This document shows positions 35,053 to 43,671 of a stretch of DNA of 64,000 nucleotides, piece by piece. Positions within the stretch are counted from its first letter, which is position 1. Each line of letters opens with the position of its first letter. Origin of the DNA: Betaproteobacteria bacterium (lineage in GTDB: Bacteria > Pseudomonadota > Gammaproteobacteria > Burkholderiales > SG8-41); the NCBI GenBank assembly GCA_016192825.1, contig JACPTK010000117.1:1-64000 (forward strand), read 5' to 3'. The translations under genes and the position numbers were made by a program. Below the pieces are notes generated by a model. The model made no database searches, was not told the DNA's origin, and saw nothing but the letters and a program-made list of their open reading frames with translations.

Positions 35053-36693
35053 ATGTCCGCGACGCCTGGCCCTCGCCACCCCCGACTATTCGGCAGCCGC
35101 CTGTTGCTCATGCTGCTGCCTCTCGTGACTATCGTCGCGTGCCTGCTCTTGCTGGTCGTCGCCAGCATGGAGGTGCTTTCCATCGGTCGCGCTTATGTCG
35201 GCGGCGAAGGGCTCTGGTCGAAGGCGCAGAAGGACGCGGTGTACTACCTCGTGCGCTACGCCCGCTCGCGCGAGGAGAACGACTTCCGGCGCTACCACAA
35301 GGCGCTCGCCGTGCCGCTCGGCGACCGCACGGCCCGCATCGAGCTCGAGAAACCGCAACCCGACATGGGCGTCGCCTATCGGGGATTCATCGAGGGGCGT
35401 AATCATCCCGATGACGTGGAAGGAATGGCGACGCTGTTCCGCCGCTTCCGCAATGTTACCTACATCGACAAGGCAATCGGCATCTGGGCGGAGGGCGACC
35501 GGCTGATCGCGCAGTTGCAGGACGCCGCGCGACGGCTGCACCGCGAGATCACCTCAGCCAGGTCCGACGAGGTGACGATCGGGCAGCTGCTCTTCGAGAT
35601 CGAGGCCATCAACGAGCGCCTGACCCCGCTCGAGGACGCGTTTTCCTACACGCTGGGTGAAGCTTCGCGCTGGATGCACGGCCTGCTCACGCAACTGCTC
35701 GTGCTCACCGCCGCCGGGCTGGTGGCGGTGGCCGCGATGGCGATGGCTGCGGTCACGCGCCGCCTTGACCGGGCCGAGGGCGCGCTGCGCCGCAGCGAGG
35801 AGCGCTTGCGCCTCGCCGCCCAGGCGCTGGAGAACACCGCCGAGGCAATCGTCATCACCGACACCAGCCGCACCATCGTCTCGGTCAACAAGGCGTTTTA
35901 CGCCATCACCGGTTACCTGCCGGAGGAGGCCGTCGGGCGCGCGCCGGACTTCATGATTTCGACCCGTCATGACGAGCGCTTTTACGCCGGGCTGTGGCAT
36001 TCGGTGGACGAGCACGGCCGGTGGGAGGGTGAGATCCACAGCGCGCGCAAGAGCGGGGAGATCTATCCGGCGCGGCTCAGCTTGAGCGCCGTGCGCGAAA
36101 ACGAACTGGGGGCTGTCACTCACTACGTCGGCGTGCTCAAGGACATCACCGAACAAAAGCGTTATGAAGAGCGGCTGGAATATCTCGCTCGCCACGATGC
36201 GCTGACCCGCCTGCCGAACCGCCTCCGGTTCCTCGATCGTTCGCGGGAAATACTTTCACGGGCCGCGCGCCACCACGGAGCGGTCGGGCTGTTGTTTATC
36301 GATCTCGACGGCTTCAAGGGCATCAATGATTTGCACGGGCACTCGGCCGGCGACAGCCTGCTGCGGTCCGCCGCGGAGCGATTGCTATCCTGCGTGCGCG
36401 AGGAGGACGTGGTTGCCCGCCTTGGCGGCGACGAGTTCTGCGTGTTGCTCGATGGGATAAACGATCCGCGCGACGCGGCAGTTGCCGCGCAAAAGCTGCT
36501 CGGCGAGCTCGGCCGTCCATTTCAGCACGGGGACCACGAGCTGAGCGTGTCCGCGAGCATCGGCATCAGCTGTTATCCGCAGGACGGCACCGGTATCGAC
36601 ACGCTCCTGCAGCGCGCGGATGCAGCGATGTACCGGGCCAAGGACCGGGGCCGCAACAACTACCAGTTCTCCTCGGAGGGCGCGGGCGCCTAG
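35053..36693 (+). CDS. Membrane PAS-GGDEF diguanylate cyclase
   Basis: Makes cyclic di-GMP. The 546-residue product has two membrane helices (about 13-42 and 215-235) around a periplasmic sensory region, a PAS domain (about 265-375: NTAEAIVITDTSRTIVSVNKAFYAITGY) and a GGDEF domain (DALTRLPNRLRF, FIDLDGFKGIND, ARLGGDEFCVLL). The active LGGDEF motif is intact, and REED five residues before it fits the product-inhibition I-site (RxxD). No EAL domain. The stop overlaps a REP hairpin. Confidence 0.92.
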   Translation: MSATPGPRHPRLFGSRLLLMLLPLVTIVACLLLLVVASMEVLSIGRAYVGGEGLWSKAQKDAVYYLVRYARSREENDFRRYHKALAVPLGDRTARIELEKPQPDMGVAYRGFIEGRNHPDDVEGMATLFRRFRNVTYIDKAIGIWAEGDRLIAQLQDAARRLHREITSARSDEVTIGQLLFEIEAINERLTPLEDAFSYTLGEASRWMHGLLTQLLVLTAAGLVAVAAMAMAAVTRRLDRAEGALRRSEERLRLAAQALENTAEAIVITDTSRTIVSVNKAFYAITGYLPEEAVGRAPDFMISTRHDERFYAGLWHSVDEHGRWEGEIHSARKSGEIYPARLSLSAVRENELGAVTHYVGVLKDITEQKRYEERLEYLARHDALTRLPNRLRFLDRSREILSRAARHHGAVGLLFIDLDGFKGINDLHGHSAGDSLLRSAAERLLSCVREEDVVARLGGDEFCVLLDGINDPRDAAVAAQKLLGELGRPFQHGDHELSVSASIGISCYPQDGTGIDTLLQRADAAMYRAKDRGRNNYQFSSEGAGA

Positions 36694-36812
36694 GAGTTTG
36701 TCGGACTTAGGACCGACAAACTCCTAAATGCAAAACCGCCTGCGCCAGAACGCAAGAAAAAGGCAGTGAAAACCTTATTTTCAGCCTGCTCGCGTGCCCG
36801 GTCCGGGCGGGC
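36691..36812. repeat. REP hairpin TAGGAGTTTGTCGG with conserved AT-rich tail
   Basis: A perfect 14-bp stem (36691-36704 / 36713-36726) is followed by TGCAAAACCGCCTGCG and a tail ending CTTATTTTCAGCCTGCTCGCG. The same hairpin plus tail occurs in reverse at 53.85-53.95 kb. The first three bases are the stop codon of the GGDEF gene. Confidence 0.88.
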
Positions 36813-36878
36813 GCGGCGGGCGCCTTCCGCTGGGACCGGTCCTGCACGACGGACCCCCGTACCGGTAACATTCCGCGC

Positions 36879-37607
36879 ATGGCCAGCAAGCAGCAATCGC
36901 CCGATCGCCGGATCGCGATCGTCACCGGCGCGAACCGCGGCATCGGCTTCGAGATCTGCCGCCAGCTAGGAAGACGCGGTGGAATCCGCGTCTTCCTGAC
37001 CGCAAGGGACGAGGCCAAAGGAAGCGCGGCCGCCAAGAAGCTTCGTGGCGAAGGACTCGACGTCGAGTTCCATCCTCTCGATGTCGCGAGCGAAAGGAGC
37101 GTCAAAACGTTTGCAGGCTGGCTGGAAGCCACCGGCAAACGTTGCGACATCCTCGTCAACAACGCCGGCGTGATGCTCGACCCGCGCGGCTCGCGCGTCC
37201 TCGATTCGGAGGCCGGGACCTGGCGGCAAACGCTCGAGACCAACCTCCTCGGTCCGCTGCGGCTCATCCAGGCGCTCGTGCCGCTCATGAAGCGCAACGG
37301 CTACGGGCGCATCGTCAACGTGTCGAGCGGACAGGGCCAGCTCTCCGACATGGGTGTCGGAACGCCGGCCTACCGCGCGTCGAAGACGGCGCTCAACGCG
37401 CTCACCTGCACGCTCGCCGCGGAATTGCAGGGCGGCGGGATACTCGTCAACTCGATGTGCCCCGGATGGGTGAGGACCGACATGGGCGGATCTTCGGCGC
37501 CGCGCACGGTGGAGCAGGGCGCCGACACTGCCGTGTGGCTTGCCACGCTGTCGGACGGCGGGCCGAGCGGCGGGTTCTTCCGGGACCGCAAGCCCATTGC
37601 CTGGTGA
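36879..37607 (+). CDS. Short-chain dehydrogenase/reductase
   Basis: The 242-residue product has the SDR pattern: cofactor motif VTGANRGIG, LVNNAGVM, NVSSGQG and catalytic YRASK. The Arg after the first turn (TARDEAKG) suggests NADP(H). It most resembles carbonyl-reductase-like SDRs. Substrate unknown. It ends 4 bases before a heptamer repeat. Confidence 0.87.
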   Translation: MASKQQSPDRRIAIVTGANRGIGFEICRQLGRRGGIRVFLTARDEAKGSAAAKKLRGEGLDVEFHPLDVASERSVKTFAGWLEATGKRCDILVNNAGVMLDPRGSRVLDSEAGTWRQTLETNLLGPLRLIQALVPLMKRNGYGRIVNVSSGQGQLSDMGVGTPAYRASKTALNALTCTLAAELQGGGILVNSMCPGWVRTDMGGSSAPRTVEQGADTAVWLATLSDGGPSGGFFRDRKPIAW

Positions 37608-37610
37608 AGC

Positions 37611-37755
37611 GTGACTCGTGACTGGTGACTGGTGACCGGTCACCCGTCGCACTTCCCCGTTCCCCGTTCCCCGTTCCCCGTTCCCCGTTCCCCGTTCCCC
37701 GTTCCCCGTTCCCCGTTCACCGTTCACCGTTCACCGTTCACCGTTCACCGTTCAC
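37611..37755. repeat. GTGACTn arm plus (TTCCCCG)9(TTCACCG)5 heptamer array
   Basis: 37611-37643 has GTGACTC, GTGACTG, GTGACTG, GTGACCG. 37653-37715 has nine TTCCCCG copies, passing without a break into five TTCACCG and one TTCACGG (37716-37757). The TTCACCG part is roughly inverse to the GTGA arm, so one arm type has mutated and amplified. Confidence 0.92.
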
Positions 37756-37897
37756 GGCGCGGCCTCCCCCAACGGCGCGGAAACCTGGCGCGGGTTCGCT
37801 TGTCGAACTCGCCGTATGCCGCGACTTCCGCCGGGCCCTTGCGGCCCAGGACCGCGCGGCTCCACACATATTTCACAGATGCTTTCTTGGAGGTAAC

Positions 37898-39352
37898 ATG
37901 AAACGTAAGCTCATCGTGGGTGCACTCGCCGCCGCCGGGCTGGTCACGGCGCTGACAGCCGGCGGCCTCAAGCTGTATCAGGTCGCCGTGCCCCAGGCGA
38001 ACGCCGCCGTAACGACTCAGGCCCCCGTGCCGCTGGCGGTGCAGGGACTTCCCGATTTCGCGACCCTGGTGGAGCGCAACGGGCCGGCGGTGGTCAACAT
38101 CAGCGTGACGCAGAACGTGAAAACCGCGACCGGGGGGCCGCAGTCCCGCGGCTTGGACGAAAGCGATCCGTTCTTCGAGTTCTTCCGGCGCTTCCAGATC
38201 CCGATGCCGCAGGGCGAGGTTCCGGCGCGCGGGCTGGGCTCGGGCTTCATCGTGAGCCCCGACGGGCTGATCCTCACCAACGCGCACGTGGTGAAGGACG
38301 CCTCGGAGGTCACCGTCAAGCTGACCGACAAGCGCGAGTTCAAGGCGAAGGTCGTCGGTTCCGATCCGCAGACCGACGTGGCGGTGCTGAGGATAGACGC
38401 AGCCGGACTGCCGGCCGTCAGGCTCGGCAAGTCGGACGACGTGCGCGTGGGGGAATGGGTGGTCGCGATCGGCTCGCCGTTCGGCTTCGAGAACTCGGTG
38501 AGCGCGGGCATCGTGAGCGCCAAGGGGCGAGCGCTGCCCGACGGCACCTACGTGCCCTTCATCCAGACCGACGTCGCCGTCAACCCCGGCAACTCCGGCG
38601 GGCCGTTGTTCAACCTGAAGGGCGAGGTGGTCGGCATCAACTCGCAGATCTACAGCCGCACCGGGGGCTACCAGGGCCTGTCGTTCGCGATCCCGATCGA
38701 CCTCGCGGTCAAGGTGGAGAACCAGATCGTCCGGCACGGCAAGGTCACGCGCGGGCGCATCGGGGTCACGATCCAGGAGGTGAGCCAGCCGCTGGCCGAA
38801 TCGTTCGGTCTCAAGAATGCGGACGGGGCGCTGGTGAGCGCAGTCGAGAAGGGCAGTCCCGCGGAGAAGGCGGGTATCGAAGCCGGCGATGTGATCCTCA
38901 GGATCGACGGCAGGCCGATCGGCCGCTCGATCGACCTTTCGAGCTACGTCGCCGACCTCAAGCCCGGCAGCCAGGCGAAAATCGAAGTCTGGCGCAAAGG
39001 CGCGCCGCGGACCCTCCGGGTAACCGTGGGTGAAATGAAGGGTCCCAAGCTCGCCGCCGCCCAGGCAGGCGACGCGGAAGAGGGCCGCCTGGGGCTCGCC
39101 GTTCGCGCGCTCACTCCCGAGGAGCAAAAGCAGGCCGGCCTCGATGGCGGCCTGCTGGTCGAGGACGTGAGCCGGAACGGCGCCGCGGCCCGGGCGGGCA
39201 TACAACCGGGCGACATCATCATCGCGCTGAACAGCACGCCGGTGAAGAGCACCGGGCAATTGCGCGACATGGTCGCGAAGTCGGGCAAGCGCGCGGCCCT
39301 GCTGCTGCAGCGCGAGGAGGCGAAGATCTTCGTGCCGGTGAACCTCGGCTGA
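37898..39352 (+). CDS. Do/DegP-type periplasmic serine protease (MucD-like)
   Basis: Envelope quality-control protease. The 484-residue product has a signal anchor (VGALAAAGLVTALTAGG), a trypsin-like domain with catalytic His in NAHVVKDA, Asp in TDVAVLRI and Ser in NPGNSGGPLF, and two PDZ domains (about 275-375 and 390-480). The track ORF starts far upstream in repeats; ATG 37898 has GGAGG at the correct distance. A heptamer array lies about 140 bases upstream in its promoter region. Confidence 0.94.
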   Translation: MKRKLIVGALAAAGLVTALTAGGLKLYQVAVPQANAAVTTQAPVPLAVQGLPDFATLVERNGPAVVNISVTQNVKTATGGPQSRGLDESDPFFEFFRRFQIPMPQGEVPARGLGSGFIVSPDGLILTNAHVVKDASEVTVKLTDKREFKAKVVGSDPQTDVAVLRIDAAGLPAVRLGKSDDVRVGEWVVAIGSPFGFENSVSAGIVSAKGRALPDGTYVPFIQTDVAVNPGNSGGPLFNLKGEVVGINSQIYSRTGGYQGLSFAIPIDLAVKVENQIVRHGKVTRGRIGVTIQEVSQPLAESFGLKNADGALVSAVEKGSPAEKAGIEAGDVILRIDGRPIGRSIDLSSYVADLKPGSQAKIEVWRKGAPRTLRVTVGEMKGPKLAAAQAGDAEEGRLGLAVRALTPEEQKQAGLDGGLLVEDVSRNGAAARAGIQPGDIIIALNSTPVKSTGQLRDMVAKSGKRAALLLQREEAKIFVPVNLG

Positions 39353-39385
39353 CGCCGCCGCGTCCGAGGACGAGGCGCAAGAAAA

Positions 39386-39406
39386 TCCCCGCCGGTCAGG
39401 CGGGGA
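39386..39406 (-). terminator. Hairpin between convergent genes
   Basis: TCCCCGCC / GGCGGGGA stem with a 5-nt loop; on the minus strand it is followed by TTTTC, so it can terminate the leftward gene at 39495 and possibly degP transcripts in the other direction. Confidence 0.6.
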
Positions 39407-39411
39407 CGGGA

Positions 39412-39506
39412 TTTGATTGCCGAGCGTTGAACGGCGGTCGACCGTCCGTTCGAACGCGAGGAGCCGAACCGGCGCACCGCGTCCGGTTTCGGCCTTACTT
39501 GATGTT
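39412..39506. repeat. TTCGAA composite element (inverted orientation)
   Basis: GAGCGTTGAACGG...CCGTTCGAACGC hairpin followed by CCGAACCGGCGCACCGCGTCCGG. Reverse-oriented copy of the family, overlapping the stop of 39495-39740. Confidence 0.75.
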
Positions 39507-39740
39507 CAGGATCTTCATGGCCTTGGCGAGAGTGTCCACCGACCCTTGATGCTTGCCGGTCTTGTGCAGGGCCTCCCCCTCGGCGCGGTATTTCTTCACT
39601 TCGCTCATCTGCGCCGCCGAGAGCGTAGCCTTCGGCAGGGCCGCGTCGATGGCAAGCATGTCCTTCGGGCAGTGAAAGGCGAACGCCGTGCTGCTTGCGA
39701 GCGCAAGGCCGACTGCGATCGCGATATTGCGGATTTTCAT
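39495..39740 (-). CDS. Small exported hypothetical protein
   Basis: The 81-residue product has a signal peptide (MKIRNIAIAVGLALASSTAFA) and a mature part FHCPKDMLAIDAALPKATLSAAQMSEVKKYRAEGEALHKTGKHQGSVDTLAKAMKILNIK, which is helical and resembles a single TPR-like hairpin. CAGGAGATTCGC precedes the start; the track ORF extends 57 codons upstream without support. Function unknown. Confidence 0.75.
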   Translation of the reverse strand: MKIRNIAIAVGLALASSTAFAFHCPKDMLAIDAALPKATLSAAQMSEVKKYRAEGEALHKTGKHQGSVDTLAKAMKILNIK

Positions 39741-39893
39741 GCGAATCTCCTGTTTCAAGTTGAAAAGCGTTTGTACATCGTGAGCCGGTTGCCGGCGCCA
39801 CACCATTCTAACGCACGCCGGATGCCCGGAGATGCGCCGCCTGCCACCCGCGAGTAGAATTCCCTGCAACCCCAGGGCGTTGGCGAACACAAC

Positions 39894-40526
39894 GTGGCTC
39901 ACCGGCAACAAACAAGAACGCGGGACGAATTATTCCCGCTGACACGCGAACGCATCGCGGAAGGCCTGGCGCGGCCCGCCCCGGCGCCGGACCCGCTTGA
40001 CCTGCACGTCATCGCGCTGAAGGAGGGCGCGCGCGTCACCGACGCGGCGGTGCTGGTGCCGCTCGTCAGCCGCGCCGGCCGCGTGCAGGTCCTGTTCACG
40101 CAGCGCACCCCGCACCTCGACGATCACGCCGGGCAGATCAGCTTCCCCGGCGGGCGGGTGGAGACGGGCGACGCCAGCCGCGAGGAGACGGCGCTGCGCG
40201 AAACCGAGGAGGAAGTCGGGCTCGCGCGCGACGCGATCGCGCTGCTCGGCAGGCTTCCTGTTTACGAGATCCCGTCCGGCTTCCGCATCACGCCGGTGGT
40301 GGGGTGGATCGAGCCGCCGATTTCGCTGAAGCCGGACCCGTTCGAGGTGGCGGAGGTATTCGAGGCGCCGCTCGAGCATTTCCTCGACGCCGCCCGTTAC
40401 CAGCGCCGGGAGTACCGCTTCCGCGGCCGCCATCGCCATTACCTCGCGATCCCGTTCGAGGGGCGCTACATCTGGGGCGCGACGGCGGGCATGCTCTACA
40501 ACCTTTGCCGGCTGCTGCACGGATGA
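39894..40526 (+). CDS. CoA pyrophosphatase (NUDIX hydrolase)
   Basis: Hydrolyses CoA derivatives to phosphopantetheine products. The 210-residue product has the Nudix box GGRVETGDASREETALRETEEEVGL with the UPF0035-type upstream motif AAVLVPLV...VLFTQRTPHLDDHAGQISFPGG seen in CoA-specific members. The start is GTG 39894. It is followed by an inverted ACAGGATTA repeat. Confidence 0.88.
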   Translation: MAHRQQTRTRDELFPLTRERIAEGLARPAPAPDPLDLHVIALKEGARVTDAAVLVPLVSRAGRVQVLFTQRTPHLDDHAGQISFPGGRVETGDASREETALRETEEEVGLARDAIALLGRLPVYEIPSGFRITPVVGWIEPPISLKPDPFEVAEVFEAPLEHFLDAARYQRREYRFRGRHRHYLAIPFEGRYIWGATAGMLYNLCRLLHG

Positions 40527-40618
40527 AAAAATAGACAGGATTAACAAGATTAACGAGATTCAAGCAGAAGCACGCGTCGCGTTCTGATTTGATCCTGTAA
40601 GTCCTGTCTATTATTTCC
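40527..40618. repeat. Inverted ACAGGATTA / TCCTGTCTATT arms
   Basis: Left arm ATAGACAGGATTAACAAGATTAACGAGATTC (period 9); right arm GATCCTGTAAGTCCTGTCTATTATTT is its partial reverse complement. The insert is about 25 bases. Confidence 0.8.
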
Positions 40619-40678
40619 AGGCTGTTGCCCTGGCCGTGAATGGCGCGAAGCGGCGGCCGGCCGGGCAGGGGAGGGGGA

Positions 40679-41824
40679 GTGGACAAGAACGATCGTCCCA
40701 GGGTCGGGCTCATCATGACCGGCGGCGGCGCGCGCGCCGCCTACCAGGTCGGCGTGCTGCGGGCGCTGTCGGAAGTGCTGCCCCCGGAGGTTCGAACGCC
40801 GTTTCGCATCATCTGCGGCACTTCCGCCGGCGCCATCAACGCCGCGGTGCTCGCGGTGGACGCGGGCGACTTCCGGCAGGGCGTGCGCCGGCTCATGGCG
40901 GTTTGGAAGGACTTCCGGGCGCACCACGTCTATCGCGCGGACCCCTGGGGCGCGCTCGCCAACAGCGCGCGCTGGATTCTCGGCGTCCTCACTGGCGGGA
41001 CTCTTTCGAAACGGCCGGTGTCGCTGCTCGACAACACACCGCTCGCCGCCCTGCTCGGGCGCCATCTCGACTTCGCGGCGATCCAGCGCGCGATAGACGG
41101 GGGCGACCTCGCCGCCTTCAGCATCACCTGCTCCGGCTACACGTCGGGCCAGTCCGTGACCTTCTTCCAGGGCGAGCCCGGCCTTCAGCCGTGGCAGCGC
41201 GCGCGCCGCATCGGCGTGCCGATGCCGATCACGCTCGACCATCTGCTGGCGTCCAGCGCGCTGCCGTTCATTTTTCCCCCGGTGCACATCAACCGCGAAT
41301 ACTTCGGCGACGGCTCGATGCGGCAGATCGCCCCCGTCAGCCCGGCGCTGCACCTCGGGGCGGACCGCGTATTCGTGATCGGGGTGGGGCGCCAGCTGCA
41401 GCAGAAGGCGGACCGCGTCAGGGTCACGACCCATCCCTCGCTCGCGCAGATCGCGGGCCACGCGCTGAACAGCATCTTCCTCGACAGCCTGGAGGTGGAC
41501 CTCGAGCGGATGCAGCGGATCAACCGCACCATCGAGATGATCCCGCCGGAAGTGCTCGACCAGACCAGCTACCCGCTGCACCAGGTGGAGTTCCGCCTGA
41601 TCTCGCCGAGCGAGGAGCTGGAGCGGATCGCCGTGACGCACGCGGGCGAGCTGCCCTTCACGATCCGCGCCCTGCTCCACACGGTCGGGGGCTTGCGGCG
41701 CAGCGGCGCGAACCTGCTGTCGTACCTGCTGTTCGAGAGGTCCTACTGCCGGGCGCTGATCCGGCTCGGCTACCAGGACACGATGGAGCGCAAGGACGAT
41801 CTGCTGGCGTTTCTCGGCTATTGA
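40679..41824 (+). CDS. Patatin-like phospholipase
   Basis: Lipid acyl hydrolase with a Ser-Asp dyad. The 381-residue product has the oxyanion hole MTGGGARAAYQVGVL, nucleophile elbow CGTSAGAINAA and catalytic Asp in FGDGSM. No signal peptide is evident, so it probably acts on the inner membrane from the cytosol. GTG 40679 lies after AGGGGAGGGG; ATG 40640 would add 13 residues. Confidence 0.88.
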   Translation: MDKNDRPRVGLIMTGGGARAAYQVGVLRALSEVLPPEVRTPFRIICGTSAGAINAAVLAVDAGDFRQGVRRLMAVWKDFRAHHVYRADPWGALANSARWILGVLTGGTLSKRPVSLLDNTPLAALLGRHLDFAAIQRAIDGGDLAAFSITCSGYTSGQSVTFFQGEPGLQPWQRARRIGVPMPITLDHLLASSALPFIFPPVHINREYFGDGSMRQIAPVSPALHLGADRVFVIGVGRQLQQKADRVRVTTHPSLAQIAGHALNSIFLDSLEVDLERMQRINRTIEMIPPEVLDQTSYPLHQVEFRLISPSEELERIAVTHAGELPFTIRALLHTVGGLRRSGANLLSYLLFERSYCRALIRLGYQDTMERKDDLLAFLGY

Positions 41825-41916
41825 GGCAACGAGGCGCCTGACGAAGAAGGCAAAAGGCGAATATTCCGCAACTCTTGCCGTTTCGCATGTTGCCACGCGG
41901 GGCATTCGCCGGTATA

Positions 41917-42003
41917 TATAGGATTGACCGGGAGCGCGCTGCGCCCGGTCAATCCGCCGGATTGCACCGGACGCAGGTCGTAAACGACGCCGGTGAATCC
42001 GGC
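41917..42003 (+). promoter_or_regulatory. Structured leader of greB
   Basis: After TATATA (41914-41919) come two strong hairpins: GATTGACCGGG / CCCGGTCAATC (perfect 11 bp, 41922-41954) and GCCGGATTGCACCGG / CCGGTGAATCCGGC (one bulge, 41956-42003) with an inner GTCG TAAA CGAC. No T-run follows. It could be a regulatory 5' UTR or a repeat variant. Confidence 0.55.
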
Positions 42004-42036
42004 GATTCCTCCTCCACTCCGATTTTGGGGACGCTC

Positions 42037-42549
42037 ATGAGCCGGGCTTTTACCAAGGAAAGCACCGACGATCTGGTGGCGGGCGAGCTGCCCGAGCGCC
42101 CGCTGTCCGCGCACTCCAACTACGTGACGCCCCACGGGCTCGAGCAACTGCAGGCGCGGGCGCGGGAGCTGCAGGAGAGCCACGAGAAGCTCGCCGGCCT
42201 GTCGGAAGAGGACTCGGCCGCGAAGCACAAGCTGCGCGAGGTCGAGCGCGACCAGCGCTACTTCAACGCCCAGCTCGAGCGCGCCGTCGTCGTCGACCCG
42301 GCGGGGCAGCCGCGCGACGAGGTGCATTTCGGCGCCACGGTGGGCATACGCGACGAGGACGGCAAGGCGCACCGATTCACGATCGTCGGTGACGACGAGG
42401 CCGACGTGACGGCCGGCAGGATCAGCTGGGCCTCGCCGCTCGCCAAGGCGATGATGGGCGCGAAGGTCGGCGACACGGTCAAGTGGTTCCGCCCGGCGGG
42501 GGACTCCGAGGTCGAGATCGTCGAGATTCATTACCCCAAGAAAGCGTGA
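42037..42549 (+). CDS. greB: GreB-type transcript cleavage factor
   Basis: Binds RNA polymerase secondary channel and rescues backtracked complexes. The 170-residue product has an N-terminal coiled coil (residues 25-80, GLEQLQARARELQESHEKLAG...) and a C-terminal FKBP-like domain (VHFGATVGIRDEDGKAHRFTIVGDDEADVTAGRISWASPLAKAMMGAKVGDTV). The RISWASPLAKA motif is typical for Gre factors. ATG 42037 is preceded by a structured leader; the track start is 54 codons upstream. GreB rather than GreA is a moderate call. Confidence 0.87.
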   Translation: MSRAFTKESTDDLVAGELPERPLSAHSNYVTPHGLEQLQARARELQESHEKLAGLSEEDSAAKHKLREVERDQRYFNAQLERAVVVDPAGQPRDEVHFGATVGIRDEDGKAHRFTIVGDDEADVTAGRISWASPLAKAMMGAKVGDTVKWFRPAGDSEVEIVEIHYPKKA

Positions 42550-42634
42550 GTCGTGAATAGTGAATAGTGAGTAGTGAGTGGACTGAAGCAGATGATCGTT
42601 TTCCAATCACCAATCACTAATCACTAATCACGCC
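42545..42634. repeat. Inverted GTGAATA heptamer arms overlapping the greB stop
   Basis: Left arm GTGAGTC, GTGAATA, GTGAATA, GTGAGTA, GTGAGTG (42546-42581); right arm CAATCACCAATCACTAATCACTAATCACGCC (42604-42634). The greB TGA is in the first unit. Confidence 0.85.
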
Positions 42635-42683
42635 TTCCCGCCACGGCTACGTCGACAGCTTTCCCCGTCCGCGAGGCCCGGCG

Positions 42684-43604
42684 ATGACGTTTCTTTCCCT
42701 GTTGGCGGCGCTGGTGCTGGAGCAGGCATGGCCGCTGCGCGAGGGCAACCGCGCCCGCCGCTGGTTCGGCCGCTACGCGCTGCTGCTGCAGGGCCAGTTC
42801 GATGGCGGAGAGCGCAGGCACGGCGTGATCGCCTGGATGCTGGCGGTCCTGCCGCTGGTGGCGGTGACGGTGGCGGTCCACCAGGCGCTCCATGCGGCCA
42901 GCCCGCTCGCCGGGGGGCTGTGGAGCGTCGCGGTGCTCTACTTCACCATGGGCTTTCGCCAGTTCAGCCACTATTTCGCCGACATCCAGCAGGCGCTGCG
43001 CGCGGGCGATCTCGCGCCGGCGCGCGACCGTCTCGGCCGCTGGCGCGGCGAGTCCGCTCAGGAATTCAACGCCGGCGAGATCGCCCGCGTGGCGGTCGAG
43101 CAGGGGCTGCTCGCGTCCCACCGGCACGTCTTCGGGACGCTGTTCTGGTTCGTGGCGCTGGGGCCGGGGGGCGCCGTGCTCCACCGCGCCTCCGTCGTGA
43201 TCGCCGGGCTATGGACGGCGCGCGCCGATCCGGAGTCCGGTGTGTTCGGCCGCTTTGCCCGGCGCGCCTGCTACTGGCTCGAATGGGTGCCCGCCTGGCC
43301 CACCGCGGTGAGCTTTGCCGTCGTCGGCGACTTCGAGGACGCGATCTACTGTTGGCGCACCCAGGCCGCCGCGTGGGCCGCGCAGCCGGAGGGCATCGTT
43401 CTCGCCACCGGCGGCGGGGCGCTGGGGGTACGCCTCGGCGGCACCCTGCACCAGCACGGCAGCCTGACGTTCCGTCCCGAGCTCGGTGTCGGCGAGGAGG
43501 CCGATGCCGACGGCATGCAAAGCGCCGCGGGTCTCGTCTGGCGCGCGCTGGTGCTGTGGATGTTCCTGATACTCGTCATCAGTTTCGCGCATGCGCTTGG
43601 CTGA
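42684..43604 (+). CDS. CobD/CbiB-family (AmpE-like) membrane protein
   Basis: The 306-residue product has several membrane helices (about 50-70, 77-95, 150-175, 285-304) and the family patterns MTFLSLLAALVLEQAWPL, YFTMGFRQFSHYFADIQQALRAGDL and a CobD-like EADADGMQSAAGLVWRALVLW C-terminus. Cobalamin synthesis genes are absent nearby, so the role in this genome is uncertain; AmpE-like members are linked to signalling. It starts 50 bases after a repeat arm. Confidence 0.75.
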   Translation: MTFLSLLAALVLEQAWPLREGNRARRWFGRYALLLQGQFDGGERRHGVIAWMLAVLPLVAVTVAVHQALHAASPLAGGLWSVAVLYFTMGFRQFSHYFADIQQALRAGDLAPARDRLGRWRGESAQEFNAGEIARVAVEQGLLASHRHVFGTLFWFVALGPGGAVLHRASVVIAGLWTARADPESGVFGRFARRACYWLEWVPAWPTAVSFAVVGDFEDAIYCWRTQAAAWAAQPEGIVLATGGGALGVRLGGTLHQHGSLTFRPELGVGEEADADGMQSAAGLVWRALVLWMFLILVISFAHALG

Positions 43605-43671
43605 CCGCGCGCGCCGCGGTCGCTGAGAAATTCCCCTCCTCAAGCAGGAGGGAAGCTGTGAACACAGCGAT

